From Cohnella endophytica (GTDB taxonomy: Bacteria > Bacillota > Bacilli > Paenibacillales > Paenibacillaceae), in contig NZ_RBZM01000005.1 in NCBI RefSeq assembly GCF_003628305.1, positions 496,001 through 560,000 of the forward strand: a DNA stretch of 64,000 bases, written 5' to 3'. Below the pieces are notes generated by a model, which worked only from the letters and a program-made list of their open reading frames with translations, made no database searches and was not told the origin of the DNA. The translations under genes and the position numbers were made by a program. Positions 56,620 through 64,000 of the stretch are shown here, one piece after another (the stretch's first letter is position 1; every line of letters begins with the position of its first letter).

Positions 56620-57723
56620 TTATTCCACAAGCCCGGTTTCCTCGATGACGATCCGGCTCTTCACATGAAATTTAATGGTGGGATAAGCGCTTTTCCAGCG
56701 CTCCCACATCTTATGATCTCCGAAATAAGTGGACAGGTAATGCAACCCGAAGCCGTAGGGATCGACTCCGGCATCGCGGATCTTATAGAGCAGAGTTTCA
56801 ACCTGATCGTTGAATGCCTTTTCAATCTTTTGTTCGATTACCCTATTGTTGCCGTTCAGGAATTTCGAAGGACTTTCCTCCAACATGCCGGTTGCGCGTA
56901 ATCGCAAAGTGATTTCGGGGATTTCCCCCTTGCTATAATCGATATGGGTTCTTACGCTGGATAGGGCAAGGACGATCGGAACGTTCTCGATAGGGACGGA
57001 AATGATGGATTTTCTGAACTTTTTCGCCGAAATGTTGAATAGCTGCGTCTCTGTCGCATTCAGGCAAAGGCGCAGCTTTTGTTTGTCGAGGAAAGCGACC
57101 TTATCGATCTGGTAGGAATTTTTGTCTTTATCGACACGAACGACGGGCAAAAAACCATCCGTTCCGGTTTCCGCCAATCTTCGTGTCCAATCGAACAAAT
57201 ACTCCGTCAAGATGAAGGAAGATTCCGTGCCTTCGCTTCCGAACGATAAGATTAGAGAGTTGCCGGGGTAACGTTCCGATTGCGGCTTGAGCTGCAGTAC
57301 ATCGGTAGCATTCGGTTCCGCCATCCCTACGTATGCGACCATCTGAATATCGCGCCTGCGAAGAAACCAATTCGTGGATTCCCGCACGCCGTTTTCCAAC
57401 GTCTCCTTTCCGAATAAGATAACCCTGCAATGTCCGAAGTCGAGTTCCTTGTCCACGAGCGATTTAATCCGTCTAATGGCTTCGGCGATCGTGGGCGCTT
57501 CGAGCGATTCGAGCTCGGTTTTCGCTTCGCCGCTCTCTATCTTCGAGGATGGAATGGCCAATCTCAGCGTAACCTTGATCAAGTCTTTCCGAGTACCCGG
57601 ATCTATGCCCATCGCCACTACGAAAAACCTTTTGTCGATATCCTTGAAGCCGCAGCCTCCGAGGATTAGCGTTACCGAAGCAAGCAAGAAGAAGACTCCG
57701 ATTATTTTTCTTTTCGATATCAT
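56620..57723 (-). CDS. Germinant receptor lipoprotein, Ger(x)C family
   Basis: 367-aa C subunit of a nutrient germinant receptor in the spore inner membrane. It has a lipoprotein signal ending 'LILGGC' (cysteine near 24), 'FVVAMGIDPG', 'GHCRVILFGKETLENGV' and the C-terminal Ger(x)C domain with 'WKSAYPTIKFHVKSRIVIEETG'. It lies 24 bp after the B subunit gene and is the last gene of the operon. The ligand cannot be read from sequence. Confidence 0.94.
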   Translation of the reverse strand: MISKRKIIGVFFLLASVTLILGGCGFKDIDKRFFVVAMGIDPGTRKDLIKVTLRLAIPSSKIESGEAKTELESLEAPTIAEAIRRIKSLVDKELDFGHCRVILFGKETLENGVRESTNWFLRRRDIQMVAYVGMAEPNATDVLQLKPQSERYPGNSLILSFGSEGTESSFILTEYLFDWTRRLAETGTDGFLPVVRVDKDKNSYQIDKVAFLDKQKLRLCLNATETQLFNISAKKFRKSIISVPIENVPIVLALSSVRTHIDYSKGEIPEITLRLRATGMLEESPSKFLNGNNRVIEQKIEKAFNDQVETLLYKIRDAGVDPYGFGLHYLSTYFGDHKMWERWKSAYPTIKFHVKSRIVIEETGLVE

Positions 57724-57747
57724 GCCTTCTCCTCCCGTATAACGCCG

Positions 57748-58893
57748 CTACGAATCCGAGCTTGCCGATTTCGGGACGGTTTGTTTGTTCTGCTGCTTCG
57801 GTCGTAATTTCAAAAGAAGAATCAAGCTGAATACGACTACCGCCAATAGATCCGCGGAGAACCGCGCATAAAGCCAAATATGGCTCGTCCACTCGTTGCG
57901 ACTATCGTCCGCCCAGAAGGCATACAACAAAGTAAGTCCGCCGAAGGAGGCGTTAATCCACCAGTTGGAAGCGGGAACGGGGTATTGCTCGGTTTTCGGC
58001 CGATGCTTGGGATGGCAAGACTTCAGGAATTCCGCCGCCGAATGCCACGTATTCATGGCGAACATGAGCGTCAGGGCGGTAAAAAGCAACAAGAAAACGT
58101 AGAGAACGCGTTGAATGAACCCGTATTCCATGATCATCGAATCCGCGGTTATGCTCCAAATGTAAACATATTGCCCTACGCCTACTGTGCCGTGAAATCC
58201 GATCGGAACAAAAAAGGAAATGAGCATGATCAACGTGCAAAACACCGGAATGATCCAACGAAAACGGATTTTCGTGTCCGCGGGAACCAAGCGGTTGAAT
58301 ACGGCAAGCGTGTTAAAGCCCGCGAAGACGAACATAGCCGCCGCTAGCGATAGGAACGAAGGCATCGTTTTGACGTAACCCGCGGTAATACGTATCGCGT
58401 CCCAGCTCAACCATTTACTGAAAATCGCCTTCATGATTAACGCGAGAATTAGGGGAGCGCAGGCGAACAAGACGATTTCCTGGGCGAATTGGACGGTTCG
58501 GGTGCATCGGGTGCCGCCCCAGATGGCCGCCGCGATCATAAGGCTCGAGAAGAGGTAGGGATTCATGTCGGGATTGAAAAATTGTTGAATGGTCCTCGAG
58601 TAAGAATATATTACGAGCATCCCGCCGCTGAACCATAGAACCGTCGTCAGTAGAATTAGCGTCAAAGCAAGCGTTCTTGGCAAATACGTATTTAGAATTT
58701 CCGGCAGGCCCATCTCCGGAAATTTCAAATAGAGACTGATCGTTACATAGGCCAACGCCGTCCCTAGGAAGATCGAAATGACGATGGCAGGCACCGCGCC
58801 GTGAAACCGATTTTGAATAAGCGTATACGGAACGAACAGCATGATATTGATCAGCCCGACGTAGATTACGTGGTAGTAGAAATAACGAACCAT
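57748..58893 (-). CDS. Germinant receptor permease subunit, GerAB family
   Basis: 381-aa B subunit with about ten membrane helices of the APC-like spore-permease fold, starting 'YYHVIYVGLINIMLFVPYTL'. It probably binds the germinant. The C-terminal tail ends in a basic, Gln-rich stretch. The gene is between gerA- and gerC-type genes with six-base spacing from the A gene. Confidence 0.94.
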   Translation of the reverse strand: MVRYFYYHVIYVGLINIMLFVPYTLIQNRFHGAVPAIVISIFLGTALAYVTISLYLKFPEMGLPEILNTYLPRTLALTLILLTTVLWFSGGMLVIYSYSRTIQQFFNPDMNPYLFSSLMIAAAIWGGTRCTRTVQFAQEIVLFACAPLILALIMKAIFSKWLSWDAIRITAGYVKTMPSFLSLAAAMFVFAGFNTLAVFNRLVPADTKIRFRWIIPVFCTLIMLISFFVPIGFHGTVGVGQYVYIWSITADSMIMEYGFIQRVLYVFLLLFTALTLMFAMNTWHSAAEFLKSCHPKHRPKTEQYPVPASNWWINASFGGLTLLYAFWADDSRNEWTSHIWLYARFSADLLAVVVFSLILLLKLRPKQQNKQTVPKSASSDS

Positions 58894-58899
58894 TCTCGC

Positions 58900-60231
58900 T
58901 CAACTCTTCCTTTGCGCACTTTGCGGTTTCTGGTCATTCTGCCCCCCATAGAACGCGAGATAAGGCTCCCCGAAGCTGCGGAGATGGCAAAGATAGACGA
59001 TTAAAGCGAAGAATAATACGGCGATGCCGCTTACCCCGTAGATCATGGAGATAAGGATGAACCAATATTTCATGAGCCGAATGGCTTGGCTGAAAGTATG
59101 GTTCGGAATGACGTAATTGGATATGGCCACTACGGAGGTAACGATAATCATGATGCTGCTGACGAGACCCGCTTGTTGGGCGGCTTGCCCTAAGATGAGA
59201 CCGCCGACCGTCGTCGCGGCCGAACCGACGGACTTCGGAAGCCGAATGCTCGCTTCGATGAGCGCCTCGATCATGAACAGCATGATGAACACCTCGATAA
59301 ACGAGGGATAAGGAACGCCCGCGCGACTTCCGTCTATCGTAAAGGCGAGTTGAATTCGGAAGATTTCCGGATTGTAGGATACGATGCCGATATAGGCCGC
59401 CGGCAGCACAATGGTTAGTAAGACGGCCACATAACGCATGACGATAAGAAAGCGGCTAATCCAGAACGACTCGTAGTCGTCGTCCATCGCATGCATGAAA
59501 TCGAACAAACGGACGGGAAGAAGCAGAGCGAACCGGCTGCCGTTGATTAGTACGGCGACCTTGCCCCGGCTAAGCATGACGGCGACTTTGTCGGGACGTT
59601 CCGACTGCAAGAGGGTCGGGAAAAAGAGATGATTTTTGTCGGTTAACTCTTTGATCAGTTGGCCCGTTGACTGAAGCAGCTCTATGTTAACTTTATCAAG
59701 CCTTTTGCGCAGCAATTCCAGAACGCTCGGATTGACGAGCTTACGATCGTAAACGACGAAAATCGCGGTTCGGGACAAGCTCCCCTTCTCGTAGGGTTCG
59801 ACCGACAAGGTCGGAACGTTGTATCTTTTGCGAAGTAAGTACGCATTCAATTCGAGATCCTCGGTAAAGGCGGATTGGGGGCCTTGAAGCGAAGATTCGA
59901 GCTGCGTCTCGTCCGGCTGCGTGTAAAGCGTGCGATCGGATTTGAAGGAATAGCATGTCTCCTCGAGTTTAATCAAGGCGTAACCCTTAAGCAGCAAATT
60001 CGGCCACTCGTCCGGATTGTCCGCTCGTTCGTATTTCGGATTGGAATGGAGCATTCTTCTGAACTCGTCCGGGTCGAACCGATAAGAGTAAGGGATTAGT
60101 ATGCCGTCCTTGATTCTTTCGTCGCACATGGCGGGGAAGTAGGCGATCTCCATCGGCCAGTAACCGTTATCGAGGGTTTCCGTAAACAAATCCGTCGACT
60201 CGTCGAAGAGTTGCTTAATCTGCTCGAGCAT
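58900..60231 (-). CDS. Germinant receptor protein, GerA family
   Basis: 443-aa A subunit. A soluble N-terminal region (1-230) precedes the conserved 'SRGKVAVLINGSRFALLLPV' and a membrane part with four or five helices containing 'GSRAGVPYPSFIEVFIMLFMIEALIEASIRLP' in outline. It is somewhat shorter than many GerAA proteins because the basic N-terminal extension is missing. First gene of the operon, with GGAGGGG before the ATG and a SigG-type promoter 30-60 bp upstream. Confidence 0.94.
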   Translation of the reverse strand: MLEQIKQLFDESTDLFTETLDNGYWPMEIAYFPAMCDERIKDGILIPYSYRFDPDEFRRMLHSNPKYERADNPDEWPNLLLKGYALIKLEETCYSFKSDRTLYTQPDETQLESSLQGPQSAFTEDLELNAYLLRKRYNVPTLSVEPYEKGSLSRTAIFVVYDRKLVNPSVLELLRKRLDKVNIELLQSTGQLIKELTDKNHLFFPTLLQSERPDKVAVMLSRGKVAVLINGSRFALLLPVRLFDFMHAMDDDYESFWISRFLIVMRYVAVLLTIVLPAAYIGIVSYNPEIFRIQLAFTIDGSRAGVPYPSFIEVFIMLFMIEALIEASIRLPKSVGSAATTVGGLILGQAAQQAGLVSSIMIIVTSVVAISNYVIPNHTFSQAIRLMKYWFILISMIYGVSGIAVLFFALIVYLCHLRSFGEPYLAFYGGQNDQKPQSAQRKS

Positions 60232-60266
60232 GATTTTTCCCCTCCGTCGTTATTTTCCATCATCTG

Positions 60267-60295
60267 TATAATGCCCCAGCCTTTCCGGATCATAC
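60267..60295 (-). promoter_or_regulatory. SigG-type promoter of the germinant receptor operon
   Basis: On the minus strand GTATG, exactly 17 bases and CATTATA (plus coordinates 60291-60295 and 60267-60273) fit the SigG form GHATR-N17/18-CATWHTA at every defined position. Confidence 0.75.
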
Positions 60296-60390
60296 GCCGA
60301 ACGCGATGATCGGACGGGATGTGTTGTTGGGTGCTTTTGCGGGCAACCTTTGGTAAAATAGGAGGGATTGAGTATCTGGGAGGTAAATAA

Positions 60391-61137
60391 ATGAGATCCG
60401 ATGGCAGACAACCTCGCGACTTGCGGAAGTTCGCGGTCACGCTTCATCCGAATAAATACGCCGAAGGCTCCGTTCTGATCGAAGCGGGCAACACGAAAGT
60501 GCTGTGCACGGCTTCCGTGGAAGAACGGGTTCCTCCGTTTCTTAAGGGGCAAGGAAAGGGCTGGGTAACGGCGGAGTATTCCATGCTGCCTCGCGCGACG
60601 CACACCCGCAATCAACGCGAGTCCGCCAAGGGCAAGCTGACCGGCCGTACAATGGAAATCCAACGCTTGATCGGACGCGCGCTTCGTTCGGTCGTCAACC
60701 TACACGCGCTGGGCGAAAGAACGATCACGTTGGACTGTGACGTCCTCCAAGCGGACGGTGGTACCCGGACTACGTCGATTACGGGCGCATATATCGCGTT
60801 AGCTCTTGCGATTCACAAGCTGTCGGGAACGAACGCGTTCGAGAAATATCCGTTGACGGATTATCTCGCCTCGATCAGCGTGGGAGTCATTCAAGACAAA
60901 CCGGTCGTCGATCTGAATTACGAGGAAGACTCCAAGGCGAAGGTCGACATGAACGTAGTCATGACGGGCGCGGGAGCTTTCGTCGAGGTACAAGGTACCG
61001 GAGAAGAAGCGCCGTTCTCGAGGGCGGAGCTAGATCAGATGCTGTCGCTTGCCGAAGAAGCCATTCAACAGCTCGTTCAAATGCAGAAGGATACGCTCGG
61101 AGCGGCTGGCGAACGGATCGGCGGAGGTAAAGCATGA
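60391..61137 (+). CDS. rph: Ribonuclease PH
   Basis: 248-aa phosphorolytic 3'-5' exoribonuclease that trims tRNA 3' ends. It opens '[20 protein letters not shown]' and contains '[19 protein letters not shown]', the family's active-site region. GGGAGG precedes the ATG. It overlaps rdgB by four bases; the rph-rdgB pair follows gerM in Bacillus genomes. Confidence 0.97.
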   Translation: MRSDGRQPRDLRKFAVTLHPNKYAEGSVLIEAGNTKVLCTASVEERVPPFLKGQGKGWVTAEYSMLPRATHTRNQRESAKGKLTGRTMEIQRLIGRALRSVVNLHALGERTITLDCDVLQADGGTRTTSITGAYIALALAIHKLSGTNAFEKYPLTDYLASISVGVIQDKPVVDLNYEEDSKAKVDMNVVMTGAGAFVEVQGTGEEAPFSRAELDQMLSLAEEAIQQLVQMQKDTLGAAGERIGGGKA

Positions 61138-61769
61138 TCAAGTCCGGAGATACGATACTGCTGGCGACGCGAAACCGCGGCAAATCCAAGGAATTTCGCG
61201 AAGCATTCGGCAAACTTGGCATATTGGTGAAAGACTTGCACGACATCGAAGGAATCCCGGACATCGAAGAAACCGGAGAGACGTTCGCCGACAATGCTTT
61301 CTTGAAGGCGAAGGCCGTCGCGGACATCGTCGGTTTCGCCGTGCTGGCGGACGATTCCGGCTTGTGCGTCGACGAACTGAATGGAGCGCCCGGCGTCTAT
61401 TCCGCGCGTTATGCGGGAGAAGAAGCTAACGACGCGAACAATAACGCTAAACTGCTAAGGGAACTGAAGCGGTTGGAAGACGCGGGGGAATTAAAAGGTC
61501 AAGCCGACGTTACGCAGCTCAGCGCGGCCAGATTCATGTGCGCGCTCGTCCTGTACGATCCCGCGGATGAAAGCAAGCTGCAAGCGGAGGGATCGGTCGA
61601 AGGGCAAATCCTTCGCGAAGCGAAGGGGGAAGGCGGCTTCGGTTACGATCCGCTCTTCTGGTTGCCGGAGCGCGGCAAGAGCATGGCCGAGTTGGCGCCG
61701 GAAGAGAAAAACGCCATCAGCCATCGAGGGAACGCTCTTCGCAAGCTGCTGACTCTGATCGGCGAATAA
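61134..61769 (+). CDS. rdgB: XTP/dITP diphosphatase (RdgB/Ham1)
   Basis: 211-aa house-cleaning pyrophosphatase removing non-canonical purine nucleotides. Typical motifs are '[13 protein letters not shown]', '[13 protein letters not shown]', '[21 protein letters not shown]' in parts, '[10 protein letters not shown]' and '[11 protein letters not shown]'. It is coupled to rph by an ATGA overlap. Confidence 0.97.
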   Translation: MIKSGDTILLATRNRGKSKEFREAFGKLGILVKDLHDIEGIPDIEETGETFADNAFLKAKAVADIVGFAVLADDSGLCVDELNGAPGVYSARYAGEEANDANNNAKLLRELKRLEDAGELKGQADVTQLSAARFMCALVLYDPADESKLQAEGSVEGQILREAKGEGGFGYDPLFWLPERGKSMAELAPEEKNAISHRGNALRKLLTLIGE

Positions 61770-61784
61770 CGACGAAAGTAAATA

Positions 61785-61836
61785 AGAGACTATTCCGCAG
61801 GTCGATCAGACCCGTTGGAATAGTCTCTTCGTTCGT
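61785..61836. terminator. Terminator between rdgB and asnB
   Basis: AAGAGACTATTCC (61785-61797) and GGAATAGTCTCTT (61818-61830) form a perfect 13-bp stem with an inner GGTC/GACC pair. It can serve both convergent genes. Confidence 0.85.
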
Positions 61837-61846
61837 AGTAAAGAAC

Positions 61847-63703
61847 TTACAATACGAGCTTCACTTCGTACTCTCTCAGCCAGAAGTCCATTTGAAGCAA
61901 ATAGGCGAACAACTGCGGTCCGGACATGAGTTGGCCGAACCAAGGGAGATGGGAATTAGCATCCGTCGTCGCGGCGAGATCCCTGATCCTGTTCTCGTTG
62001 ATCAGCGGAAGCAGCGGGCAAGACGGATCGTTCAACCTTTCCAGCAATCGAGTGCGTACCGCGGTCAAATAATTCGGGTTATGAGTTTTCGGGTAAGGAC
62101 TTTTTTTGCGATACAGTACGTCGTCCGGCAGAACGCCTTCCAACGATTTTCTCAGAATGCCCTTCTCCCGAGTGCCCGCGGCTTTGATCTCCCAAGGAAT
62201 ATTCCATACGTATTCGACGAGCCTATGATCGCAGAACGGAACGCGCACTTCCAGACCGACGGCCATGCTCATCCGGTCTTTGCGATCGAGCAAAGTCGGC
62301 ATGAACCGGGTAATGTTCAAATACGACATTCTCCGCATCCTTCTGTGGGTTTCATCTTCCCCTGGAAGATGGGGGACTTCCGCTACGGCTTGAGCATAGC
62401 GGTCTGCCAAGTATTCCTGAGGTTTTAGCTTTTCTTTCAGTTCCGGCGACAACACGCTCGAGCGCAAACCGGTCGTGAGCGACCAAGGGAACGTCTCGGC
62501 CTTCAATGCTTCCTCGCGGTGAAACCAAGGGTAACCGCCGAAGATTTCATCGGCCGCTTCCCCGGAAATCGCGACGGTCGCTTCCTTCTTGATCTCCCGG
62601 CAGAACAAATACAATGAAGCGTCGATATCCGCCATGCCCGGGGTATCCTTGGCCAGCACGGCGGCTTCGAGCGCTTGGAATAGCTCCGGCGTATCGAACT
62701 GAACCGAATGATGGACCGTCGACAAATAATCGGTCATTCGCTTGATCCAAGGAGCATCCGAATTCGGCTGAAAATCGTGAGCTTGGAAATGTTTATCGTT
62801 ATCCACGTAGTCGACGGAGAACGTATGCACGTCGCCTTGCCCCGTGCGCTTGTAATATTCGACAGCCAGCGCGGTAAGAGCGCTGGAATCGAGTCCTCCG
62901 GACAGCAACGTGCAGATCGGAACGTCCGATACGAGCTGCCTTTCGACCGTGTCCGCGAGCAATTCGCGAACTTTCTCGGCCGTTCCCGCGACATCTTCCG
63001 CGTGCTCGGCGCTTTCGAGCCGCCAATAAGCGGACGTTTTCATTCCGTTCCTGTCGTATTGGAGGAAATGGCCCGGCTTCAATTCGTTGAAATTCCGCCA
63101 AACGCCATGTCCGGGCGTTCTGGCCGGCCCGATGACGAACAGCTCCGCCAGCCCTTCGGCGTCGATCTCCGCCGGAACATCGGGATGCGCGAGAATCGAT
63201 TTGGGCTCGGAGCCGAATAGGAATCTGCCTTCCTCGCGGCGATAAAATAGCGGTTTGACTCCAAGGCGGTCGCGAGCCATGAATAGCTTTTCTTCGGCGG
63301 TCTGCCATATGGCAAAGGCGAAAATGCCGTTCAGCTTATCGAGACAATTCGGTCCCCATTCCACATAAGCAAGCAGCAGAACTTCCGTATCGCAAGTCGT
63401 CCGGAAACGATAACCGAGAGACTCGAGCTCCTTGCGAAGCTCGGGAGCATTGTACAGCTCTCCGTTATACACGAGCACGCAATCGTGAATATCCGATCCT
63501 TTGGCGGGTCGCACCATCGGCTGCGCGCCGTTTGCGGGATCCATGACCGATAACCGGCGATGTCCGAAGGCGCAATGGCGGGACAGCCACGTACCCGTCG
63601 CGTCCGGTCCCCGTAACTCGAGCGTCTCCGTCATTTTCTCGATCGCGTTGGCCTTCGTCGTTAAGTCGCTGTTCCAATCAATCCATCCGGTAATGCCACA
63701 CAT
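61847..63703 (-). CDS. asnB: Asparagine synthase (glutamine-hydrolysing)
   Basis: 618-aa two-domain enzyme making asparagine from aspartate, ATP and glutamine. The N-terminal glutaminase domain begins with the catalytic Cys2 ('MCGITGWID') and includes 'VYNGELYN'. The synthetase domain shows the ATP loop 'SGGLDSSALTALA' near residue 260 and 'GEAADEIFGGYPWF' near 360. Length is close to the sporulation-linked AsnO of B. subtilis, but assignment to a subtype is uncertain. Confidence 0.94.
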   Translation of the reverse strand: MCGITGWIDWNSDLTTKANAIEKMTETLELRGPDATGTWLSRHCAFGHRRLSVMDPANGAQPMVRPAKGSDIHDCVLVYNGELYNAPELRKELESLGYRFRTTCDTEVLLLAYVEWGPNCLDKLNGIFAFAIWQTAEEKLFMARDRLGVKPLFYRREEGRFLFGSEPKSILAHPDVPAEIDAEGLAELFVIGPARTPGHGVWRNFNELKPGHFLQYDRNGMKTSAYWRLESAEHAEDVAGTAEKVRELLADTVERQLVSDVPICTLLSGGLDSSALTALAVEYYKRTGQGDVHTFSVDYVDNDKHFQAHDFQPNSDAPWIKRMTDYLSTVHHSVQFDTPELFQALEAAVLAKDTPGMADIDASLYLFCREIKKEATVAISGEAADEIFGGYPWFHREEALKAETFPWSLTTGLRSSVLSPELKEKLKPQEYLADRYAQAVAEVPHLPGEDETHRRMRRMSYLNITRFMPTLLDRKDRMSMAVGLEVRVPFCDHRLVEYVWNIPWEIKAAGTREKGILRKSLEGVLPDDVLYRKKSPYPKTHNPNYLTAVRTRLLERLNDPSCPLLPLINENRIRDLAATTDANSHLPWFGQLMSGPQLFAYLLQMDFWLREYEVKLVL

Positions 63704-63834
63704 GTACCTCCACCCTCCTCTCCCTAAAAACGATCATAAGATGGATATGCGAAAAAAGGCATAAAATGTATGTCCGACGGGAGAAAATATATCATGACAA
63801 ACGGCGCGCCGCCGGGAAAAGAGGTACGTGATCG

Positions 63835-64000
63835 ATGGAACATAACGATAGGGAAGACTCGAATAGGAAAACTTATTACGTCGCGGTAGGGGCCAGGCAA
63901 GTATTGGAGGACCGCGAGGCGGCCGCTTTCGAGTTCGCCATCCAAGCCAACGACGACGAAGTGCATCAGTTGCAAGAGTTGTTCGAGGAAATTCAGGATT
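63835..64000 (+). CDS. Unrecognised protein, 3' partial
   Basis: The frame starts at ATG 63835 after AGAGGT and runs off the window end, giving 55 residues. The visible part is acidic and hydrophilic, with 'YYVAVGARQVLEDREAAAFE' and 'NDDEVHQLQELFEE'. No signal peptide or known domain is visible. It is divergent from asnB. Confidence 0.6.
   Translation, partial: MEHNDREDSNRKTYYVAVGARQVLEDREAAAFEFAIQANDDEVHQLQELFEEIQD

Noticed and set aside
63835..64000. Assignment of the last partial gene to a known family
   Set aside because: Only 55 residues are visible and no motif is diagnostic.

Overview
The window looks like chromosome from an endospore-forming member of the Firmicutes, most likely Paenibacillaceae (Cohnella or Paenibacillus type). 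The evidence is a medium-GC composition, strong GGAGG ribosome binding sites, many TTG/GTG starts, and a dense set of spore genes: cotJABC, ytvI, six yheC/yheD-type ATP-grasp genes, gerM and a gerA-type germinant receptor operon. No rRNA, tRNA, CRISPR array, insertion sequence or prophage was seen. Genus placement is inference.

Layout. 1-2.9 kb: end of a CUT1 sugar ABC operon (binding protein and two permeases, no ATPase). 3-9.3 kb: small membrane proteins, a PAS-GGDEF-EAL c-di-GMP protein, a YunC-like protein and the methionine-salvage pair mtnK-mtnA. 9.5-18.2 kb: a maltodextrin locus with a LacI-type regulator, mdxEFG, a lipoprotein alpha-amylase broken by an exact 16-bp tandem duplication, and a divergently oriented neopullulanase-type amylase. 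That last gene has a promoter with an overlapping cre-like site and an intrinsic terminator in its leader. 18.4-18.7 kb: a 51-bp tandem repeat array whose units can form hairpins. 18.8-20.7 kb: an ECF sigma factor with its DUF4179 partner. 20.7-26.7 kb: a DUF1802 gene and the iron-sulfur assembly operon sufCDSUB. 26.8-36.9 kb: a polysaccharide deacetylase, two HD-GYP proteins, molybdenum-cofactor genes (moeB-like, a moaD-moaE fusion, moaA), a YunD-like phosphoesterase, uppP and a YfkAB radical SAM protein. 36.9-45.3 kb: a CNNM-type transporter, ytvI, cotJABC, an NfeD-flotillin pair behind a SigW-like promoter, a diguanylate cyclase and a PAP2 phosphatase. 45.4-53.4 kb: a short plus-strand ATP-grasp gene, a HAD hydrolase and five tandem minus-strand YheC/YheD-type ATP-grasp genes. 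53.6-64 kb: an MBL-fold hydrolase, a PgpA-like protein, gerM, a gerABC-type operon with a good SigG-type promoter, rph-rdgB, asnB and the start of an unrecognised gene.

How the genes work together. Both sugar ABC systems lack an ATPase, so they probably share an MsmX-type subunit encoded elsewhere. The mdx genes import maltodextrins, and the neopullulanase-type enzyme probably acts on them in the cytoplasm. The secreted amylase that should feed the pathway is frameshifted. Four c-di-GMP-related proteins (one GGDEF, one GGDEF-EAL, two HD-GYP) lie within 41 kb. The most unusual content is the tandem ATP-grasp array, whose biochemical product is unknown. Next in interest are the hairpin repeat array and the leader terminator beside the amylase gene. 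All start sites, promoters and terminators were read by eye, and no similarity search was run.
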